This document shows positions 5,528-9,169 of a DNA stretch of 9,169 nucleotides, piece after piece. Position 1 is the stretch's first letter; every line of letters begins with the position of its first letter. The position numbers and the translations under genes are program-made. Origin of the DNA: Gp6-AA40 sp050742535 (GTDB taxonomy: Bacteria; Acidobacteriota; Vicinamibacteria; Vicinamibacterales; UBA2999); assembly GCA_050742535.1 (NCBI GenBank), contig JBOGIQ010000253.1, forward strand, positions 1 through 9,169, in the 5' to 3' direction. The notes below the pieces were generated by a model. That model was not told the DNA's origin. It saw nothing but the letters and a program-made list of their open reading frames with translations, and ran no database searches.

Positions 5528-7086
5528 CACAAGAAAAACTCGCTGAATCCCTTGAAGCACTGCACGAGTTGCAGGGCCGCGGGATTGTCGCTATCAGGTC
5601 CGGCGACCTGAGCCGGACTCACCGGGAGCGCCTGCTTGGCAGCGGATTCCTCAAGGAGGTGATGAAGGGCTGGTATATCCCGTCACGGCCTGACGAGGCC
5701 GCTGGCGACAGCACCGTTTGGTATGCCTCGTTCTGGGATTTTTGCGCCGCGTACCTCAGCGAGCGGTTCGGCGTGGAATGGTGCTTGTCGCCCGAGCAGT
5801 CGTTATCGCTTCATGGCGGCAACGGGACTGTGCCGCCGCAGCTGCTCATTCGCACGCCCCGGGGCGGCAACAAGCCGACACCGCTTCCGCACGGCACTTC
5901 CCTCTTCGATGTGCGCTACCCGATGCCGAAAGACGCCGAGATCGTCGCGCGCGACGGCTTGCGCCTCTATTCCGTGCCGGCCGCCCTGGTGGCCGTCTCG
6001 GAACAGTTCTTCCAGCGCGCGTCAACAGACGTCCGCGCCGCGATGGCGACCGTGAAGGACGCCTCCGATGTGCTCGCTGTCTTGCTTGACGGTGGTCACA
6101 GCACGATCGCCGGACGTCTGGCCGGCGCATTCCGGAACGCCGGGCAGGGGAGCATCGCCGACGACATCGTCAAGACGATGGAAAAAGCGGGTTACACAGT
6201 CCGGGAAACCGATCCGTTCGCGGAAGCAGCGGGCATAACGCTCGTCACGCGCGAAACCTCGCCCTATGTGAACCGCATCCGCCTGATGTGGGACGCGATG
6301 CGAAGACCCGTGCTCGAAGTCTTCCCGGCCGGGCCGGGAATTCCGCGCACGCCGGACGCGTATTTGAGGGCAGTCGATGAAGTGTATGTGAACGATGCCT
6401 ATCACTCTTTGTCGATCGAGGGCTACCGGGTCAGTCGCGAACTGATCGAGAGAGTCCGCAGCGGTGCCTGGAATCCCGATCAGAACGCTGCCGACCGTGA
6501 CAACCGCAACGCGCTCGCGGCGCGCGGCTATTACGATGCGTTCGTGAGCGTCAAGGCCAGCGTGGAGCAAGTGCTGCGCGGCGGCGGCGCCGGCACCGTC
6601 AGCCGGGACGGTCACGGTGACTGGTACCGGCAGCTCTTCGGGCCGAGCGTGACGGCGGGCATCATCGGCGCTGCCGATCTTGCCGGATACCGGAATGGCC
6701 CCGTCTATATCCGCCGCTCCATGCATGTGCCGCCGCCACGCGAAGCGGTGCGCGACTGCATGCCGGCGCTGTTCGAGCTCCTCGAGAACGAGCCCGAACC
6801 CGCCGTACGTGTCGTGCTCGGGCACTTCGTGTTCGTCTACATCCATCCCTACATGGACGGCAACGGCCGCATGGGACGCTTTCTCATGAACGTGATGCTC
6901 GCGTCGGGCGGTTATCCCTGGACGATCATCCCGCTCGAGCGGCGGGACGATTACATGGCCGCGCTGGAATCAGCGAGCGTCAGGCAGGACATCCAGCCGT
7001 TCGCACGATTCATCGGCGGTCTGGTGGATGCGGGCCTGCACGGTCAGGCGGCGCCGCCGGTCCCAGCTACACCGCCGCCATCATGA
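5518..7086 (+). CDS. Fic-domain protein (AMP-transferase type) with N-terminal AbiEi-like region
   Basis: The protein has 522 residues. The Fic active-site motif HPYMDGNGRMGR lies at 443-454 and is complete: catalytic His443, Asp447 for the metal, the GNG anion hole and Arg454 (Tyr replaces the usual Phe after Pro). The inhibitory helix motif [S/T]xxxE[G/N] occurs upstream as SLSIEG (297-302), with Glu301 expected to block the gamma-phosphate site. That order makes it a class II, self-inhibited Fic enzyme, which would transfer AMP from ATP to Ser, Thr or Tyr of a target protein. Residues 1 to about 190 (IVAIRSGDLSRTHRERLL, GFLKEVMKGWYIPSRPDE, CLSPEQSLSLHGGN) resemble the winged-helix and wing regions of AbiEi-type antitoxins, so it may bind its own promoter. 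ATG 5518 has no obvious Shine-Dalgarno sequence and sits in the last 24-bp repeat. The stop overlaps the next frame (ATGA). Target and biological role are unknown; defence or stress control is plausible. Confidence 0.88.
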   Translation: MGTPQEKLAESLEALHELQGRGIVAIRSGDLSRTHRERLLGSGFLKEVMKGWYIPSRPDEAAGDSTVWYASFWDFCAAYLSERFGVEWCLSPEQSLSLHGGNGTVPPQLLIRTPRGGNKPTPLPHGTSLFDVRYPMPKDAEIVARDGLRLYSVPAALVAVSEQFFQRASTDVRAAMATVKDASDVLAVLLDGGHSTIAGRLAGAFRNAGQGSIADDIVKTMEKAGYTVRETDPFAEAAGITLVTRETSPYVNRIRLMWDAMRRPVLEVFPAGPGIPRTPDAYLRAVDEVYVNDAYHSLSIEGYRVSRELIERVRSGAWNPDQNAADRDNRNALAARGYYDAFVSVKASVEQVLRGGGAGTVSRDGHGDWYRQLFGPSVTAGIIGAADLAGYRNGPVYIRRSMHVPPPREAVRDCMPALFELLENEPEPAVRVVLGHFVFVYIHPYMDGNGRMGRFLMNVMLASGGYPWTIIPLERRDDYMAALESASVRQDIQPFARFIGGLVDAGLHGQAAPPVPATPPPS

Positions 7087-7394
7087 ACCGGGAACAAGCT
7101 TCCGCCGCCATCACGTACAAGGACATTGGTGCGTACGCCCGTGACGTGTTCACGGCATGGATTGAAGGGGCCGAATCTCTTGGCGTCGTGCGCAGCCTGT
7201 ACAGACGACGACACAGTGACGCTTACTGCATGGCCGCTCGCGCGTTATGTTCCCGCACCAGTCCGGCCAACTCCCGTACTGGATCAGGCGTGTTGGGATC
7301 AGCGGGCCTGAAGCAGTTCTGCTCCTCAGAGAAGTCCCCGACGGCGGAAGCCGAAGCCCAGCCCTTGTGCGGCGACGCCACCTGGCCGGTATAA
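7083..7394 (+). CDS. Possible short partner gene after Fic, probably truncated
   Basis: An ATGA overlap with the Fic stop opens a 103-codon frame. Only about the first 40 residues look protein-like (NREQASAAITYKDIGAYARD, then a helix VFTAWIEGAESLG). From about 7223 on, the frame is antisense to the HEPN gene and reads as shadow sequence. A real gene would thus be cut off near 7200 by the junction with the HEPN module. The 12-bp repeat CCGCCGCCATCA (7072-7083, 7102-7113) spans the overlap. I do not recognise the product. Confidence 0.3.
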   Translation: MNREQASAAITYKDIGAYARDVFTAWIEGAESLGVVRSLYRRRHSDAYCMAARALCSRTSPANSRTGSGVLGSAGLKQFCSSEKSPTAEAEAQPLCGDATWPV

Positions 7395-8098
7395 CCCAGG
7401 CGGACCAACACGCGGCGGAACAGGAACAAGCGCCACTTGTCGAAGAGTCGCCTGAATTCCGCGCTGTCGGCCGTGGGAAGCTCACCTCCATGCATGACGG
7501 CGTTGCGCAACAGACGCACCGTCTCCTTCGCCGTGTAGTGCCTGGGAATATCCCAACTTAGCTCAGTTCGGGCGGCACCAATCAGCGACGGAAAGTCATA
7601 GGAAGCGACGCGCTTCGGAGGCAACCCGCGCTCGAGAAGGCTGTTCCGGATGAAGTACTCGATCGCCATCATCAGCGAGGCGAACTTCTGCTCGAGGAAC
7701 GGAGAGTCCTCGAGCGACCCGCAATAACTCCTCAGCTTGCGCCAGGGAGCGTGCGTCTCCTTCATCCTGATGTGCTCGGCGAATGTCTCTGAGAAGAGTT
7801 GCGGCAGATGGAAATCCTCGACGATTTCGAACGCTCTGTAGCGTGACGTTACGGGCTGAGGAATGATGCGGCGAACCGGCGTGCCGGCGCCATCCTGCAG
7901 TTCAAGCATGGCAACGCCGACTCCGGTTCCGGAGGCAAAGGTACAAAGCGCTGCAACATTGGTACTGAAATCGAGCGCCTGATCGTCCGTCTCTCCCGCG
8001 CTGAGGTCGAAAGCGATCTCGGTGAAGGAGGCTGAGCGCAGAAGCCCGGCCCGCACGAGCGCCAGGAGTTCGTCGTGTTCGAGCCGGTGGCGAAACAC
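7223..8098 (-). CDS. HEPN-domain protein, ApeA-like (main part of a frameshifted gene)
   Basis: This 291-codon frame on the minus strand ends at TAA 7223-7225. Counting from GTG 8098, a mixed beta-rich region (about 1-100: HRLEHDELLALVRAG, FTEIAFDLSAGETDD, VGVAMLELQDG) is followed by an alpha-helical half (about 115-240). That half contains RNAVMH (Arg198, Asn199, His203), the Rx4H active-site motif of HEPN ribonucleases, and a helix FRRLFDKWRLFLFRRVLVRL ending in GYTG. The layout of a beta N-terminal part and a C-terminal HEPN domain with RNxxxH recalls ApeA-type abortive-infection proteins, which would cleave RNA on phage infection. GTG 8098 has no ribosome-binding site, and the natural N-terminus continues in another frame upstream. 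The catalytic half is intact, so a shortened product could still be active if it were translated. Confidence 0.65.
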   Translation of the reverse strand: MFRHRLEHDELLALVRAGLLRSASFTEIAFDLSAGETDDQALDFSTNVAALCTFASGTGVGVAMLELQDGAGTPVRRIIPQPVTSRYRAFEIVEDFHLPQLFSETFAEHIRMKETHAPWRKLRSYCGSLEDSPFLEQKFASLMMAIEYFIRNSLLERGLPPKRVASYDFPSLIGAARTELSWDIPRHYTAKETVRLLRNAVMHGGELPTADSAEFRRLFDKWRLFLFRRVLVRLGYTGQVASPHKGWASASAVGDFSEEQNCFRPADPNTPDPVRELAGLVREHNARAAMQ

Positions 8099-8256
8099 AA
8101 CATGCGTCCGCCAGCCTCGACGGAGAACGGTGTGTCGATGCGCGTGTGCCCGTGCTCCGTTTCGAGGAAGTCCCCGTGCCGGTAGTCGAAGTTATTCAGG
8201 AGCGCGACGGCCTTTTGCGCAGCTCGCGGCGTGCTGTAACTGCCCCGCCGAAGCAC
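8099..8256 (-). pseudogene. N-terminal piece of the HEPN gene in a shifted frame
   Basis: From GTG 8256 the frame reads GSYSTPRAAQKAVALLNNFD, then YRHGDFLETEHGHTRIDTPF and SVEAGGRM. At about 8090-8100 it turns into nonsense, while the adjoining frame starts FRHRLEHDELL. Adding one base in the TTGTG stretch (for example GTG to GGTG) joins them as GGRMLVFRHRLEH and gives a 344-residue protein. A stop at 8272-8274 closes this frame upstream, so either the gene starts near 8256 or more of the 5' end has been lost. Confidence 0.5.
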
Positions 8257-8480
8257 CAGCGACTGCCATCTTTACCGCGCTCCGCGCGTCGTCGGTGATT
8301 CCAGCGCAACAATGAGACTGGAGACCTGACCGACGGATCGACGCTCACTCCGACGTTGTTCAGAGACGTGTTGTGTCTACTGGCGAGCACGCATCCGCGC
8401 GACAAGCGTCTCCCGGGCCTTGGCCCAACGCAGGGCTCGGTGAACACGTTTTGTGATCGAAGGAGCCCTACCTCCAACGG
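8257..8480. other. 224-base stretch with no supportable gene
   Basis: Frames on both strands are open for short distances but give no convincing protein. One minus-strand piece without a start codon (about 8275-8375, with QVSSLIVALESPTTRGAR) has a protein-like look and runs into a stop just before the HEPN remnant. It could be eroded N-terminal sequence of that gene or chance. No RNA gene or terminator is seen. Confidence 0.4.
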
Positions 8481-8828
8481 CTACTCAAGGTGGAACACCT
8501 CTCGCACAGTCGATTTCACCGCGCGTGCGGAAAAGACAACAAACAACCCCATGTCCGTCAACAAGAGCGCTATCTCGGCGGCTTGGAGGCCCAAGAGGAC
8601 AGCCCCGTCGACACCAGCGCCTCGAAGCCATTCGAGAGTGAGGTTGATGGCCACAGCAGGAATGGCAACGAGAACGAACAGGACAGTGCCTGTAAGGATA
8701 TGAATGGAGAACTTGAACAGCGAGGTTGCAGTCGAGGCAGCTCGTTCGCTGAATAAGGCGCTCCAGGGACGAAAGAAGCTGTGAGCGGATGCACTGAAGG
8801 AGGATTCGGCTCCAGATTGCGCGCTCAT
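8481..8828 (-). CDS. Small two-helix membrane protein, unknown function
   Basis: The protein has 115 residues. Its ATG (8826-8828) overlaps the TGA of the preceding gene (ATGA), so the two are translationally coupled. The first 38 residues are Ser/Ala-rich and probably cytoplasmic. Membrane helices lie near 41-62 (SIHILTGTVLFVLVAIPAVA) and 76-101 (AVLLGLQAAEIALLLTDMGL), joined by a short loop with two acidic residues. It ends with a basic amphipathic tail (SARAVKSTVREVFHLE). I do not recognise the family. The paired hydrophobic helices and the overlap with its neighbour support real coding. Confidence 0.6.
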   Translation of the reverse strand: MSAQSGAESSFSASAHSFFRPWSALFSERAASTATSLFKFSIHILTGTVLFVLVAIPAVAINLTLEWLRGAGVDGAVLLGLQAAEIALLLTDMGLFVVFSARAVKSTVREVFHLE

Positions 8829-9049
8829 GGCTTCACCGCCTTGCGGAGGGCGTCATAGGTATGCCTGAGGACAATCGCGCTAACAACAACTGTCTCGCAG
8901 ACCACGATCAGCCCTGCGACCGTTTGAAATGAGTAGTAAAGCAAGCTCGGGTTCTTGATGTATCCCAGCGCCACCATTTCATCGCTGCCAGCCTCTAGGC
9001 CAATCGCGATACCGAACATCAAGACCACCATTCCCGCTGCCCTTAGCAC
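8825..9049 (-). CDS. Very small two-helix membrane protein, unknown function
   Basis: The frame has 74 residues from GTG 9049. ATG 9031 is the more likely start because AAGG (9041-9044) lies nine bases before it, giving 68 residues. Hydrophobic helices lie near 5-20 and 41-62 (FQTVAGLIVVCETVVVSAIV), separated by an acidic loop (EAGSDEMVALGYIKNPSL), with a short basic tail (RHTYDALRKAVKP). Its layout, two helices and then a basic amphipathic tail, mirrors the downstream gene. The upstream gene ends eight bases before the GTG, so all three probably form one minus-strand operon. The family is not recognised. Confidence 0.55.
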   Translation of the reverse strand: MLRAAGMVVLMFGIAIGLEAGSDEMVALGYIKNPSLLYYSFQTVAGLIVVCETVVVSAIVLRHTYDALRKAVKP

Positions 9050-9056
9050 TACTTTG

Positions 9057-9169
9057 TCATCTTCGTAGCGGCGCGTTCCGGCGAAAGCTGTCGAGCATGT
9101 GGAGCAGCCGTCGGTTGTGCAGCACGTAGAGCAGGCCCATGATCTCGCGAACCCAGCCGCGGACGACAG
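9057..9169 (-). CDS. C-terminal end of an unrecognised protein (5' end outside window)
   Basis: This minus-strand frame enters from the right edge and stops at TGA 9057-9059. It gives about 36 residues: VVRGWVREIMGLLYVLHNRR, then LLHMLDSFRRNAPLRR. It reads as an amphipathic, basic helix end. It is too short to assign a function. It is the first visible gene of the run of three minus-strand genes. Confidence 0.5.
   Translation of the reverse strand, partial: VVRGWVREIMGLLYVLHNRRLLHMLDSFRRNAPLRR

Noticed and set aside
5360..5560. A peptide with repeated TYK units encoded by the 24-bp repeats
   Set aside because: The frame is open because the region is AT-rich, but it has no start codon and runs into the Fic gene out of frame. 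A regulatory role is simpler.
8275..8375. RmuC-like peptide (ALESPTTRGAR)
   Set aside because: Only a short stretch resembles the RmuC pattern, the piece has no start codon, and the sequence after it lacks the following conserved motif.
8356..8756. Plus-strand frames opposite the small membrane protein
   Set aside because: They are antisense to the hydrophobic minus-strand gene and give Ser/Arg/Thr-rich text without features.

Overview
The window is GC-rich bacterial chromosome. It most likely comes from an Acidobacteriota genome (perhaps the Vicinamibacteria or Solibacter side) because it carries two paralogues of the TIGR03435 'soil-associated' secreted family, which is concentrated in that phylum. 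This placement is an inference from gene content, not from a marker gene.

Left part (1-4260), chromosome-like. The tail of a response-regulator receiver domain (1-155) overlaps by a GTGA junction a polytopic membrane protein (152-982). That protein ends in a HisKA-like helical hairpin whose phospho-acceptor His is replaced by Asp, and it has no ATPase domain. A small membrane protein (979-1350, minus) ends against it tail to tail. A frameshifted conserved gene (1398-1863) follows, then a candidate promoter/operator and a plus-strand pair: an ExbD/TolR-like periplasmic protein with a Sec signal instead of the usual membrane anchor (1959-2408), and a TIGR03435 protein (2427-3299). A second TIGR03435 gene (3306-4148, minus) converges on the first. 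A cluster of hairpins (4171-4260) closes this part.

Boundary and accessory part (4265-9169). A truncated class II tRNA (tRNA-Leu-like; D-loop to 3' end only, anticodon stem destroyed) lies at 4265-4335 on the minus strand. This is what the displaced end of an integration event in a tRNA gene looks like, and its polarity puts the putative island to the right. To the right lie defence or toxin genes in various states of decay. There is a 3' remnant of a CBASS cyclase (CD-NTase C-terminal part plus AGS-C sensor domain, 4468-5128). Next is a palindrome-rich block (5151-5345), then an AT-rich region with five degenerate tandem 24-bp units that run into the start codon of a large Fic AMPylase-type gene (5518-7086). 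A HEPN (ApeA-like) protein split by a frameshift follows (7223-8256). Last comes a minus-strand run of two tiny two-helix membrane proteins (8481-9049) behind the tail of an unrecognised gene (9057-9169).

Three genes (1398-1863, 4468-5128, 7223-8256) each become one continuous frame after a single-base change, two of them in short homopolymers. They may be young pseudogenes or sequencing/assembly errors. The CBASS gene is also truncated at its 5' end, which a single indel cannot explain.
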